A DNA stretch of 46,982 nucleotides from Paraplanobispora siamensis. GTDB lineage: Bacteria; Actinomycetota; Actinomycetes; Streptosporangiales; Streptosporangiaceae. Position 1 is the first letter of the stretch; each line of letters opens with the position of its first letter. Below are positions 7,415 through 15,436 of this stretch, one piece after another. Under the pieces are notes generated by a model. It ran no database searches and was not told the DNA's origin. It saw only the letters and a program-made list of their open reading frames with translations. A program made the translations under genes and the position numbers. Where the stretch lies: NCBI RefSeq assembly GCF_016863175.1, contig NZ_BOOJ01000081.1:1-46982 (forward strand). The letters run 5' to 3'.

Positions 7415-7720
7415 ATGGACGACACCGCAGATCACTTCGAGACCGGCGCTTCGTCTTCCGAGCAGCGCTGTAACCGGACTCCGAACGAGATGGCCATGGG
7501 CAGCGCCATGGCCGAGGCCCTGGCCCGTCATGGTCACCACGCACTGGTGGAGGCCCATGAACGCGCCGCCGACGCCCATCGCAGACTCGGTCAGGCCGGT
7601 GCCGGCGATGTGGACGAGCACCACCGGCTGGAGCAGTGGCACCGCTGGTGCGCGGTGGTGGAGGACCAGCTCGCCGCCGAGGCCGACGTCAACCTACCCC
7701 GCCCTCCCGGACCCTCCTGA
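7415..7720 (+). CDS. Small hypothetical protein
   Basis: A 101-residue hydrophilic protein rich in Ala, Glu, Arg and His, with no signal peptide or membrane segment. I do not recognise the family. The central part (about residues 28-80) is strongly helical, with regular hydrophobics (MAEALARHGHHALVEAHERAADAHRRL). ATG 7415 was chosen from in-frame position after an AT-rich leader (7360-7400) that contains ATCACTTTG twice (7365 and 7391); no clear ribosome site is seen. Its 3' end overlaps the ferredoxin gene on the opposite strand by 27 bp. Composition is gene-like, but I am only moderately sure it is expressed. Confidence 0.55.
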   Translation: MDDTADHFETGASSSEQRCNRTPNEMAMGSAMAEALARHGHHALVEAHERAADAHRRLGQAGAGDVDEHHRLEQWHRWCAVVEDQLAAEADVNLPRPPGPS

Positions 7721-8071
7721 CCGCCTGAGCTGCCGCTGTCGCGCCGCGGGAGCCGGCGTGAAGGCGTAAAGGGTGAGGATCTCGGGGATCGGCGCGAGAC
7801 CGGGACCGCCGGCGCCGATCCAGGCCGCGATGTCGTCGGCGGCGTCCGGATGGTTGACCAGGCCCAGCCAGACCGGCCGGCCGCCGGCGGCGCGTCCGGC
7901 CGGTGAGGGCTGCACGACGACGACGTTGGCCCGCTCGCACACCTTCAGGCAGTCGGTCACCCGCGTCTCGGCGACCTGCGACAGGCGGTGGAGCTGCCCG
8001 TCGTGATCGAGGCCGGGCACCGTACGGGAGCTGCCGCAGCAGCAGCCGCGGCAGACGGTGATCCTGCTCAT
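7694..8071 (-). CDS. Thioredoxin-like (2Fe-2S) ferredoxin
   Basis: A 125-residue protein. Near the N-terminus is CRGCCCGSS (Cys 7, 10, 11, 12) and later DCLKVC (Cys 41 and 45, C-x3-C). This spacing matches thioredoxin-like [2Fe-2S] ferredoxins. The conserved VVVQP strand follows, then a variable C-terminus ending in a basic tail. It would carry electrons in the cytoplasm. It lies 64 bp downstream of the FhuF-like gene on the same strand, so both probably share the riboswitch-led transcript. No strong ribosome site precedes ATG 8071. A redox partner role for the FhuF-like protein is a natural inference. Confidence 0.8.
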   Translation of the reverse strand: MSRITVCRGCCCGSSRTVPGLDHDGQLHRLSQVAETRVTDCLKVCERANVVVVQPSPAGRAAGGRPVWLGLVNHPDAADDIAAWIGAGGPGLAPIPEILTLYAFTPAPAARQRQLRRSGGSGRAG

Positions 8072-8135
8072 GCGGGTACGGCCCGGCCGGCGGCGCGCTT
8101 CAGCGGGGCCGGGCCCCGGGTGAGGGTGTGGCTCA

Positions 8136-9029
8136 TCAGGCTCCTCGGGAGTCGTTCACGGCGCGCACCCGCTGCGCGCGCCGTCTGGCGGGGTCGAGCA
8201 ACGCGCAGTCGCCGCACATGCCGCCGCCGGGCAGGCGGTAGTACAGGCAGCAGCTGCGCCGGACGAAGAGCAGCCGGCCCGGAGCGGGCTCGGCAGGGTC
8301 GCCGGTCCCGCGCAGCGGTCCCCGTCCGAGCAGGTCACGGGCCAGTGCCGCGGCGGCGACGGCCGTCCCGGGCCGTTGGAGGGCCAGGACGCCGGCGGCG
8401 CCCACCAGGGCGGAGGCCGCGTTGCCCCACAGCAGGCCGGGAGCGATCTTCACGACCCGCCGGACGGTGCCGGCGAGCGGTTCGAGCAGCCCGGTGACCA
8501 CCGTGCGGTACAGCGGCCCGGCGGCCGAGGCGGGGTCCGGGAGCCACCGCCCGGCCGGGCGGGACAGGCGCAACGGCAGCGGTCCGCCGGCGGCCGCCCG
8601 CCAGTGCACGGACTCCGGATCCACGCCGACGAGCAGGCCGTGGGTCACCACGGCGCCGACGGCGGGCGACCACAGGCGGGCGGCGAGCCCCTGGAAGCAG
8701 ATGGAGGCGGCCACGCGGATCTGGTCGGTGCCCAGCCTGGCGGCCACATCGATGATCATGTCCTCCAGCACGGCCGGGCCGGTGAGCAGGTCGGCCAGGG
8801 GACGCCAGCCGCCACCCGCCGCTCCGGCCTCGGAGGACGGCCCCGCTCCTGAGGACGGCCCCGCTCCTGAGGGCGGCCCGCTGCCGGAAGGCGACTCGAT
8901 GCCGAGGTGGAAGTAGCCGCCGATCGACGAGACGTCGGCGACCGCCCGGGCGACGGATATGCCGGGAGGGCCGCCCGCCGTACGGGCAGCGGGAAAGCCG
9001 GCACGCCGGTCCTGCGGCACAGTGGCCAC
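8136..9029 (-). CDS. FhuF-like (2Fe-2S) reductase-family protein
   Basis: A 297-residue protein ending in the FhuF-type iron-sulfur motif CC-x10-C-x2-C (Cys 260, 261, 272, 275; SCCLYYRLPGGGMCGDC). FhuF proteins reduce ferric siderophores on the cytoplasmic face after import. The middle (about 75-250) matches the general FhuF layout. Residues about 47-73 are a Gly/Ser/Pro/Ala linker from short tandem repeats. The start is GTG 9029 with AGAGGA close upstream; an in-frame GTG three codons on is also possible. What is odd is the regulation: a cobalamin riboswitch lies directly upstream, which suggests a role in corrinoid reduction or uptake rather than siderophore iron. That role is inference. 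Confidence 0.82.
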   Translation of the reverse strand: MATVPQDRRAGFPAARTAGGPPGISVARAVADVSSIGGYFHLGIESPSGSGPPSGAGPSSGAGPSSEAGAAGGGWRPLADLLTGPAVLEDMIIDVAARLGTDQIRVAASICFQGLAARLWSPAVGAVVTHGLLVGVDPESVHWRAAAGGPLPLRLSRPAGRWLPDPASAAGPLYRTVVTGLLEPLAGTVRRVVKIAPGLLWGNAASALVGAAGVLALQRPGTAVAAAALARDLLGRGPLRGTGDPAEPAPGRLLFVRRSCCLYYRLPGGGMCGDCALLDPARRRAQRVRAVNDSRGA

Positions 9030-9079
9030 CGTCCTCTCATGGGGAGATCCGCCCCAATTCTGCTGAGGAGGCGACCGCG

Positions 9080-9262
9080 TGAGTCTCCTGGCTTCCGGGT
9101 CATCGCTCGCCTGCGGCCTTCCCGCCCGTACCCGGGCAGTGGCCTCGTTCGCTGGTCCGCTCGCCGATCACAGTGGCGGGACCGCGCCGGATTCACACCG
9201 GCTTCCTCGTTCCGCCGTCGCCTTACCGGACATACTCCCACAGACCACACCGAGCGCGTAGG
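9080..9262 (-). ncRNA. Cobalamin (B12) riboswitch
   Basis: On the minus strand the conserved B12-box core reads GCCGGTGTGAATCCGG, then CCCGCCACTGTG (plus strand about 9167-9206). The 3' closing element GGAAGCCAGGAGAC is at about 9083-9096. Order and spacing match the cobalamin aptamer. Between the aptamer and the FhuF-like start, CCTCCTC (9065-9071) can pair with the GAGAGGA ribosome site (9032-9038), an obvious translational off-switch. Outer boundaries are approximate. It should repress the FhuF-like and ferredoxin genes when adenosyl- or other cobalamin is abundant. Confidence 0.93.
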
Positions 9263-9320
9263 TTCCCAAGGTACGGCCCGGCAGCCGGGCCCCGTCCCCG
9301 GCCGAGGACAGGAGCGAGCG

Positions 9321-10334
9321 ATGCCCGACCCGATACCGTGGCTGCCCGGCCTGCCGGTCATCCAGGCGCCGATGGCCGGCGGGGCGTCCACCCCCGAACT
9401 GGCCGCCTCCGTGTCAGGCGCCGGAGGACTGGGATTCCTCGCCGCCGGATACAAGACGGCCGCGCGGATGCGACAGGAGATCGAGCGGACGCGCGAGCTC
9501 ACGTCCCGTCCCTTCGGGGTGAACGTGTTCATGCCCACCGCGGACGAGGCCGATCCGGCCGAGCTCGACGCCTACGCGCGGGTCGTCGAAGCGGAGGCGC
9601 GGCGGCTCGGCGTCGAGCCGGGGGTTCCGCACGGCGGTGACGACGACTTCGCGGCCAAGGTCGAGGACCTGCTCACCGACCCGCCCGCGGTGGTGAGCTT
9701 CACCTTCGGCTGCCCGGAGGAGGCGCTCATCCGGGCGTTGCGGAGCAGGGGCGCCGCCGTGGTGGTCACGGTGACCTCGCCGGCCGAGGCCCGGCTGGCC
9801 GCGGCCGCCGACGCGCTGTGGGTGCAGGGGCGGGAGGCGGGCGGGCACCGGGGCTCGTTCACCAACACCGACGACGAGGCGACGGACCTGGATCCCCTGC
9901 TGTCCCGGATACGCGAGGTGTCCCGGCTCCCCCTCGTCGCGGCCGGCGGCATCGCCTCGGCCTCCGACGTCTCCCTGGTCCTGTCGGCGGGGGCCGTCGC
10001 GGCGGCGGCGGGCACCGCCTTCCTGCTGTGCCCGGAGAGCGGCACCGGTGCGGTCCACCGCGCGGCGCTGACCGATCCGCGCTTCACCCGGACCGGCATG
10101 ACCAGGGCCTTCACCGGACGTCCCGCGCGCGGCCTGGTCAACCGGTTCATGACGGAGTACTCCGGCCTGGCCCCCGCGGCCTACCCGCAGGTGCACCACC
10201 TGACGGCGCCGCTGCGCCGCGCCGCGGCGGCGCGGGGGGACGCCGAGACCCTGCACCTGTGGGCCGGAACCTCCTGGACCCGGGTACGGCCCGCCCCGGC
10301 CGCGAACGTCACCGCGGACCTGGCCGCGATCTGA
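9321..10334 (+). CDS. Nitronate monooxygenase (2-nitropropane dioxygenase family)
   Basis: A 337-residue FMN-dependent TIM-barrel enzyme. Motifs: IQAPMAGGASTPELAASVSGAGGLGFLAAGYK at residues 11-43, GREAGGHRG with the catalytic His, PLVAAGGIASASDV and AVAAAAGTAFLLCPES for phosphate binding. It would oxidise alkyl nitronates, detoxifying propionate-3-nitronate or similar. ATG 9321 has AGGAG eight bases upstream. It is transcribed away from the riboswitch-controlled pair and has no visible link to it. A strong hairpin follows in the gap to the converging acetyltransferase. Confidence 0.9.
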   Translation: MPDPIPWLPGLPVIQAPMAGGASTPELAASVSGAGGLGFLAAGYKTAARMRQEIERTRELTSRPFGVNVFMPTADEADPAELDAYARVVEAEARRLGVEPGVPHGGDDDFAAKVEDLLTDPPAVVSFTFGCPEEALIRALRSRGAAVVVTVTSPAEARLAAAADALWVQGREAGGHRGSFTNTDDEATDLDPLLSRIREVSRLPLVAAGGIASASDVSLVLSAGAVAAAAGTAFLLCPESGTGAVHRAALTDPRFTRTGMTRAFTGRPARGLVNRFMTEYSGLAPAAYPQVHHLTAPLRRAAAARGDAETLHLWAGTSWTRVRPAPAANVTADLAAI

Positions 10335-10417
10335 ATCGCTCCAGGTTCCGCGTACGGCCCGGGACGGCCGGGGGCATGGAGCGTGCAGCGGGCCACGTCG
10401 GCGCGGCAGACGCCCGC

Positions 10418-10456
10418 CTCCTCCGGGACGGGCGGTGCGGGCCCGTCCCGGAGGAG
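10418..10456. terminator. Bidirectional terminator, 16-bp perfect stem
   Basis: CTCCTCCGGGACGGGC (10418-10433) pairs perfectly with GCCCGTCCCGGAGGAG (10441-10456) around a 7-nt loop, between two converging genes. Confidence 0.88.
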
Positions 10457-10461
10457 TCCGG

Positions 10462-10944
10462 TCAGAGCGTCTTGTAGTAGACGGCGATCGGGAGCATGGT
10501 GCACCCGAGCCTCTCGTAGAGAGCCCTGGCGGGTGCGTGGAAGGGGTCGCCCCCGGTGCCGATCTCGGCCACCTCGGCTCCGAGGACCCGCATCTCACCG
10601 AACGCGTGCTCGCACAGCGCGGTGCCCGTGTGGTGCCGGCGGTGCTGTGCGGAGACGGCGAGGTGCGTGACGGCTCCGTTCTTGCGGTCCGGGTCGACGT
10701 TCCAGGCCACGTACCCGGCGATGGCGCCGTCGATCTCGGCGACCGCGAGGTACTTGTGGTGACCCGGGTCGTGGAGCTCGGCGACCTGCTCGCGGTAGTC
10801 GTCGCGCCAGTGGCCGTGCTGGTTGGCGAAGACGACCTCGCCCACCAGGGGGCGGAAGTGGTCCTCGTAGAACGGCCCGAACGTCTCGATGGTCAGTTCG
10901 ATGAGCCGCGCCAGGTCGTGCTGAACGAATGAGCGGATGAGCAT
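10462..10944 (-). CDS. GNAT-family N-acetyltransferase
   Basis: A 160-residue GNAT acetyltransferase, nearly one complete fold. The beta4/acetyl-CoA loop is VTHLAVSAQHRRHHTGTALCEHAFGEMRV, where HRRHHTGTAL is the pyrophosphate loop (usual pattern Q/RxxGxG/A). The late ALYERLGCTMLPIAVYYKTL is the typical C-terminal beta-strand region. The acceptor is unknown. ATG 10944 is preceded by AAAGG at good spacing; upstream in-frame codons add residues unlike the family. Confidence 0.87.
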   Translation of the reverse strand: MLIRSFVQHDLARLIELTIETFGPFYEDHFRPLVGEVVFANQHGHWRDDYREQVAELHDPGHHKYLAVAEIDGAIAGYVAWNVDPDRKNGAVTHLAVSAQHRRHHTGTALCEHAFGEMRVLGAEVAEIGTGGDPFHAPARALYERLGCTMLPIAVYYKTL

Positions 10945-11119
10945 GGAAGTGCGCCTTTCAGACTGAGGGCTTGAAACCGAACGGAAAAGGGCGTCGGTCG
11001 GCCCGCTCACGGCCTGATGTCGGCGGCGAGCCGGCCCTCAGTGGCGGATGCGCCAGGCGGCGAAGCACTCCATGCGCATCACGATAGCGCCCCGTCATGT
11101 AACGGCGCCGCCTGAAGCA

Positions 11120-11146
11120 CCTCACCCCGGCGCGGCCGGGGTGAGG
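11120..11146 (-). terminator. Terminator, 12-bp perfect stem
   Basis: CCTCACCCCGGC (11120-11131) pairs with GCCGGGGTGAGG (11135-11146) around a 3-nt loop, eight bases after the stop of the minus-strand gene at 11155. A second, wider inverted repeat (CAGGCGGCG 11054-11062 with CGCCGCCTG 11106-11114) lies beyond it. The rest of 10945-11119 holds no gene I can support. Confidence 0.85.
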
Positions 11147-11154
11147 AACGGGGC

Positions 11155-11952
11155 TCAGGCCGCGTAGTTGCGCAGGATCCGCAGTGCGGCGGCCGCGTGG
11201 GGTCCGCCGGCCCGCAGGCCGGTGTCCCGCGGCGCCAGCCTGCGCGCGCCGACCCGGCAGAACTCGGCCGCGGACCCGCTGATCACGGAGGGGGCGTCCG
11301 GGTCGCCGAAGCGCCACAGGTCCCCGTCGGGGCCGGTGAGCTCGCACCGCACCGGGCCGCCCTCCTGCCCGGCCACCGCGAACGCGTAGGGCAGGGTGCG
11401 CTGCGCCAGCCGGGCGATGTGCCACAGCCGCGCGGTGTCGGGATAGTCGATGCCGAGCGGGACGGTGATGTCCAGGGCGTGGGCCCAGTGCTCGGCCAGC
11501 CTGGTCGTGGCGAGGGTGCGCGGGGACAGCGGGACGGTGGCCCACGGCAGCCGGTCGCCTGGCGCGCAGCCGGCCAGGGCCGCGGGGGTCGCGGCGGCGG
11601 CCTTGCGCCAGCGCTCGAAGACCAGGTCGGACGGGGTGTCGCGCTCCCGGGCGACCCACTGGTCGGCGAGCTCGTCCATCGAGACGCCGCCCGGCCGGGT
11701 GAAGGCGCCACGGTCTCCGGCTGCGCCGTGTTCTCCGGCGGCGCTGCGGTCTCCAGGGTCTCCACGGTCCCCGGCGATGGACGCGAGGACGAACTCTTCG
11801 GTCTGCGCCAGGTGCAGGACCACGTCGCGGACGCTCCATCCGCTCGCGGCGGACGGGCGCGCCCACATCTGCGGGGTCAGGGTCGCCAGCACGGCGTCGA
11901 GCTGCCGGTACTCGGCGACGAGATCGTCAAGGATGTCCGTTCCCTGCGCCAT
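11155..11952 (-). CDS. Mycothiol-dependent maleylpyruvate isomerase-family protein
   Basis: A 265-residue protein of the DinB-like MDMPI fold. The N-terminal helix bundle has WSVRDVVLHLAQTEEFV (His ligand) and later RLAEHWAHALDI, together giving the metal-binding His/Glu set of mycothiol-dependent enzymes. The C-terminal domain (about 165-265) is the usual SCP2-like extension. These enzymes transfer or isomerise using mycothiol, the actinobacterial thiol; the substrate here is not predictable. Residues about 61-85 are a loop of GDRGDPGDR-like short repeats not usual in the family. ATG 11952 is chosen; an AT-rich promoter-like stretch (11960-11985) precedes it and is shared with the divergent gene. 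Confidence 0.8.
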   Translation of the reverse strand: MAQGTDILDDLVAEYRQLDAVLATLTPQMWARPSAASGWSVRDVVLHLAQTEEFVLASIAGDRGDPGDRSAAGEHGAAGDRGAFTRPGGVSMDELADQWVARERDTPSDLVFERWRKAAAATPAALAGCAPGDRLPWATVPLSPRTLATTRLAEHWAHALDITVPLGIDYPDTARLWHIARLAQRTLPYAFAVAGQEGGPVRCELTGPDGDLWRFGDPDAPSVISGSAAEFCRVGARRLAPRDTGLRAGGPHAAAALRILRNYAA

Positions 11953-12037
11953 GTCCGCGACTTTATCGAATTTTATTCTGTTCCGCCCGGCCCTTTTCCA
12001 CCCGGGCCCCCTTTCGCCGGGACGAGAGGGAGGAACC

Positions 12038-12370
12038 ATGCGCAAGCTCATCGAGTCGACGTTCGTGACGCTGGACGGGGTCATCGACTCCCCGGAGCAG
12101 TGGGGCTCGCCGTACTGGGACGAGGAGCACGCGGGGTACGCCGGCGCCCTGTTCTCCGAGTGCGACGCCCTGAAGTACGGCACCGGCGAACTCGACAGGA
12201 CGCTTCTGGAGAACACTCTGGTGGACGAGTACCACTTCTGGATGTTCCCCGTCGTCGCCGGTGGCGGCAGGCGCCTGTTCGAGGGGATCGACACGACCCA
12301 CCTGCGGCTGGTGAGGTCGGTGCCGTTCGCCTCCGGCATCGTCGTGCTCGTCTACGAGCCCAAGCGGTAG
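12038..12370 (+). pseudogene. RibD/dihydrofolate-reductase-like gene with in-frame internal deletion
   Basis: It encodes 110 residues. The front (MRKLIESTFVTLDGVIDSPEQWGSPYWDEEHAGYAGALF) and back (KYGTGELDRTLLENTLVDEYHFWMFPVVAGGGRRLFEGID to the end) both match RibD-C-type dihydrofolate reductase proteins, which are usually 180-195 residues. The join is at SECDAL-KYGTG, near 12167-12173, where about 75 residues including much of the nucleotide-binding middle are absent. The frame is kept and AGGGAGGAACC precedes ATG 12038. It may still be translated, but enzymatic function is doubtful. A strong hairpin follows. Confidence 0.8.
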
Positions 12371-12398
12371 GCCGGCCGGGCCCTTGGCCGAAGTTTTA

Positions 12399-12435
12399 CC
12401 GGAGAGGACCCCGAGCGGAATTCGGTCTTCTCCGG
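12399..12435 (+). terminator. Terminator after DHFR-like gene
   Basis: CCGGAGAGGACC (12399-12410) pairs with GGTCTTCTCCGG (12424-12435), 12 bp with one G-U, 13-nt loop. Confidence 0.8.
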
Positions 12436-12489
12436 TCGCGCCGCGGGCCGCCGATGTGAGGGGCGTCACCGTCTCACGAAAGGCCTGTC

Positions 12490-14106
12490 ATGATCTCCCT
12501 GTTGCGCGCAGTGCGCCTCCGCACCCGGCTCCTGGCCGCTTTCGCGGTCCTGTGCGTCCTGCTGTCGGGCATGGCCGCGATCGGGATCAGCCAGTCCGAC
12601 ACCCAGCGCCGGCTGACCGAGCGGGTGGGTGAGATGCAGGTCCTCACCCGTGAGGTGATGGAGCTGAAGTTCCGCGACGCCGACGTCAGCGGATGGCAGG
12701 TCGCCTACGCCTGGGACGTGCCCTTCATCGGGGGCACGGCCGCGACCGCGGACGACTCACCCAACCGCAAGGGCTTCCTGGACTCGGCCGCGGCGCTGGA
12801 GAAGGACCTGGCGGCCGTGCACACCGGCTATCTGTCGCCGGGCGAGAAGGCGCTGTTCGAGAAGATCGCTTCCAGCTTCCGCACCTTCCTCGACTACGAC
12901 GCCCAGGTCGTGGCGCTGTTCCGCAAGGACAGCGCCGCGGGGACCAAGGAGGGCAACGCCCTCATCATCGGCCCCGGCTACAACGCCTACTACGACATCA
13001 TGGAGTCGACGACCAAGCTCATCGACTCGGTGAAGACCCGCGCCGACGCGGCCCACGCCGAGGCCGAGGACGCCGCGGAACGGACGCGCACGCTCCTGCT
13101 GATCGGTGTGGGCCTGGCGCTGGTCGTCGCCGTCGGGCTGACCTTCCTCATCACCGCCAGTGTGGTGCGCCCGGCGCAGCAGGTCGCCGACGGGCTGCGC
13201 ACCCTGGCCCGGCGCGATCTGTCGCACACCCTGCCGGAGGACGGAAACGACGAGATCGCGGAGATGGCCAGGGCCTTCAACCAGGCCGGCGGGGCGATGC
13301 GCGAGGCGCTGACCGGCGTCGGCGAGCGCACCGAGACCCTCACCGCCGCCGGCCGGCAGCTGTCCTCGCTCGCGCAGCGCCTGGACACCCAGGCGGCCGG
13401 CACCAGCGGCAAGGCCGCGGAGGTGTCGCAGTCGGCCGCCGAGGTCTCCAGCCACGTCACCACCCTGGCCGCGGCGGCCGAGGAGATGAACGCCGCCATC
13501 GACGAGATCGCCCGCGGCACCTCCGCGGCGGCGACCGTGGCGGCCGAGGCCGTCACCAGCGCCCGGACCACCTCCCGCACGGTCGGGCACCTGTCCGAGG
13601 CCAGCGCGGAGATCGGCCAGATCGTCAAGACGATCACCTCGATCGCCGAGCAGACCAACCTGCTGGCGCTCAACGCCACCATCGAGGCCGCCCGCGCCGG
13701 CGAGGCGGGCAAGGGCTTCGCGGTCGTCGCGGGCGAGGTCAAGGATCTGGCCCAGGAGACGGCCCGCGCCTCCGAGGACATCATCTCCAAGATCGCTTCC
13801 ATCCAGGACGAGACCGGCCGGGCGACCCAGGCGATCACCGAGATCTCCCGGGTCGTGGAGCGCGTGTCGGAGATCCAGTCGACCATCGCCGCCGCGGTGG
13901 AGGAGCAGTCGGCCACCAGCAAGGAGATCAACCGCAGCGTCGCCGAACTGGCCGGCGGATCCCAGCGGATCGCCGGTTCCATCGCCGACGTGGCGCACAC
14001 GGCCTCCGCCACCACCGGCGAGGCCGACGCCACCCGGCGGGCCTCGACCGAACTGGCCGGCATGTCCGGCGCCCTGCAGGAGATCGTCGCCTCCTTCCGG
14101 TACTGA
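12490..14106 (+). CDS. Methyl-accepting chemotaxis protein
   Basis: A 538-residue membrane receptor. TM1 is about residues 11-32, followed by a helical extracytoplasmic sensor domain (33-198) like the four-helix-bundle class, TM2 about 201-222, and HAMP about 223-275 ([19 protein letters not shown]). The cytoplasmic signalling helices include the conserved hairpin tip ([21 protein letters not shown] then [14 protein letters not shown], about 383-420). There is no C-terminal CheR-tether pentapeptide. GAAAGG precedes ATG 12490. No che or flagellar gene is nearby, so it is an orphan receptor here. It could serve motile spores, known in some Streptosporangiaceae relatives, or a non-motility pathway. 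Confidence 0.93.
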   Translation: MISLLRAVRLRTRLLAAFAVLCVLLSGMAAIGISQSDTQRRLTERVGEMQVLTREVMELKFRDADVSGWQVAYAWDVPFIGGTAATADDSPNRKGFLDSAAALEKDLAAVHTGYLSPGEKALFEKIASSFRTFLDYDAQVVALFRKDSAAGTKEGNALIIGPGYNAYYDIMESTTKLIDSVKTRADAAHAEAEDAAERTRTLLLIGVGLALVVAVGLTFLITASVVRPAQQVADGLRTLARRDLSHTLPEDGNDEIAEMARAFNQAGGAMREALTGVGERTETLTAAGRQLSSLAQRLDTQAAGTSGKAAEVSQSAAEVSSHVTTLAAAAEEMNAAIDEIARGTSAAATVAAEAVTSARTTSRTVGHLSEASAEIGQIVKTITSIAEQTNLLALNATIEAARAGEAGKGFAVVAGEVKDLAQETARASEDIISKIASIQDETGRATQAITEISRVVERVSEIQSTIAAAVEEQSATSKEINRSVAELAGGSQRIAGSIADVAHTASATTGEADATRRASTELAGMSGALQEIVASFRY

Positions 14107-14148
14107 TCTCCGCCACCGGCCCGGCCGCTCCCGCCGGCGGAAAATCGA

Positions 14149-14177
14149 TGGACGGTCACGGCAGGGGCTGCGATAGT
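14149..14177 (+). promoter_or_regulatory. Promoter for a leaderless transcript
   Basis: TGGACG (14149-14154), a 17-bp spacer and GATAGT (14172-14177) are followed after seven bases by the GTG start at 14185. The start codon would be the first transcribed base or nearly so. Confidence 0.6.
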
Positions 14178-14184
14178 CCCTGCT

Positions 14185-15420
14185 GTGACCGAGACCGCCG
14201 TTTCCCCGTCCGTCCCGCTGACCGACGGCCTCGTCCTGAGGCAGGCGCGACCGGCGGACCTCGAACAGATCGGTGCGCTCCTGGCCGAGCGGGGTGAGCC
14301 CGTCGACGCCCTCGACCACCGGCTGGTCGTCACGGACCCCGACGCCGGCTGGTCGTCCTGCGCCGTGGTGGTCGACGGCGACCGCGTCGTCTCCACCGCG
14401 ACGCTCCTGGACGAGGAAGTGCGCATCTGCGGCGTACGGCTCCCCGCCGGCCAGGTCGAGCTGGTCGCCACGGACCGCGAGTACGAACGGCGCGGGCTCG
14501 TGCGGGCGCTCATGCGATGGGCCCACGACCGCTCCACCGCCCGGGGCCACGTCATGCAGGTGATGATCGGGATTCCATACTTCTACCGGCTGTTCGGCTA
14601 CAGCTACGCCGTCGACATCCCGCCCGCGCCGGTCGTGCGCGCCGTACCGGACGGCGACGGGACCCCGGCGCTGCGGGCCGCCCGGTCCTCGGACCTGCCG
14701 GCGATGGCCGCGCTGCAGGACGCGGCGCAGAGCCGCTTCGACGTGGCCGTGCCGCACTCGGCGGCGTGCCTGCGGTGGCTGCTGGCCCACGAGGCGAGCA
14801 GCAGCTGGGTGGTGGAGCGCGGCGGCGAGGTCGTCGCCACCGGGCGCACCACTCCCCCGGACGACGGAATCCTGCTGGCCGAGGCCGCCGCGCGTGACGA
14901 GGCGGCGGCGCGTGAACTGCTGCGCGGCGTCGCGGCCCTGGCGCCCGGTGAGGAGATCCGGGTCGTCGAGCGAGCGGGCACGGTGACCGCGGCGGCGTGG
15001 CGGGAGTTCGTCCCCGCCGAGCCGCGGACGCAGGCGGAGCAGTACTACCTCCGCGTCCCGGACCCGGTGGCGCTGCTGGAGCGGCTGCGCCCGGTGCTGT
15101 GGCGCCGCCTGGTCTCGGCCGGGATCGACCGCGCCGGCCGCGACGTCGTCGTCTCCACCTTCGGCGCGCACTACCGGATCCCGATCACCGCCGACGGCCT
15201 GGGCCCGGTCACCGCCGGCGGCCCGATGCAGGGCCCCGGGGCCGAGGGCGGCGCCGGGGTGGCCCCCGACTATCTGCCCGCCCTGCTGTTCGGCCCGCAC
15301 GGGATCGCCGGGCTGACCCGGATCCGGCCGGACGTCTACCCGGGGCCCGACACCGAGCTGTTCGAGGCGCTCTTCCCGCCGCTCACCGCCGACGTGCTCA
15401 GCTACTACCTGCCCTACTGA
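14185..15420 (+). CDS. Eis-like GNAT acetyltransferase
   Basis: A 411-residue protein with the Eis layout: N-terminal GNAT domain, a second GNAT-like domain, and a C-terminal sterol-carrier-like domain. The acetyl-CoA loop is ELVATDREYERRGLVRALMRWAHDR at about residues 92-116 and PYFYRLFGYSYA follows. The C-terminal part includes YYLRVPDPVALLERLRPVLW and ends SYYLPY, an aromatic C-terminal residue as in Eis, whose terminal carboxylate acts in catalysis. Family members acetylate several amines of aminoglycosides or lysines. GTG 14185 has no ribosome site but lies seven bases after a -10 element, so a leaderless mRNA is likely. Confidence 0.83.
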   Translation: MTETAVSPSVPLTDGLVLRQARPADLEQIGALLAERGEPVDALDHRLVVTDPDAGWSSCAVVVDGDRVVSTATLLDEEVRICGVRLPAGQVELVATDREYERRGLVRALMRWAHDRSTARGHVMQVMIGIPYFYRLFGYSYAVDIPPAPVVRAVPDGDGTPALRAARSSDLPAMAALQDAAQSRFDVAVPHSAACLRWLLAHEASSSWVVERGGEVVATGRTTPPDDGILLAEAAARDEAAARELLRGVAALAPGEEIRVVERAGTVTAAAWREFVPAEPRTQAEQYYLRVPDPVALLERLRPVLWRRLVSAGIDRAGRDVVVSTFGAHYRIPITADGLGPVTAGGPMQGPGAEGGAGVAPDYLPALLFGPHGIAGLTRIRPDVYPGPDTELFEALFPPLTADVLSYYLPY

Positions 15421-15436
15421 GGGCGACGGGAAGGGG

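Noticed and set aside
11038-11079. A 13-residue minus-strand frame MRMECFAAWRIRH as a leader peptide
   Set aside because: No ribosome site; the next gene downstream on the minus strand is the acetyltransferase, nearly 100 bp away, and nothing suggests attenuation.
12757-15300. An 847-codon minus-strand open frame opposite the MCP and Eis-like genes
   Set aside because: It is the mirror of two clear genes in GC-rich DNA; the translation is Gly/Arg/Val-rich with no domain and crosses a gene boundary.
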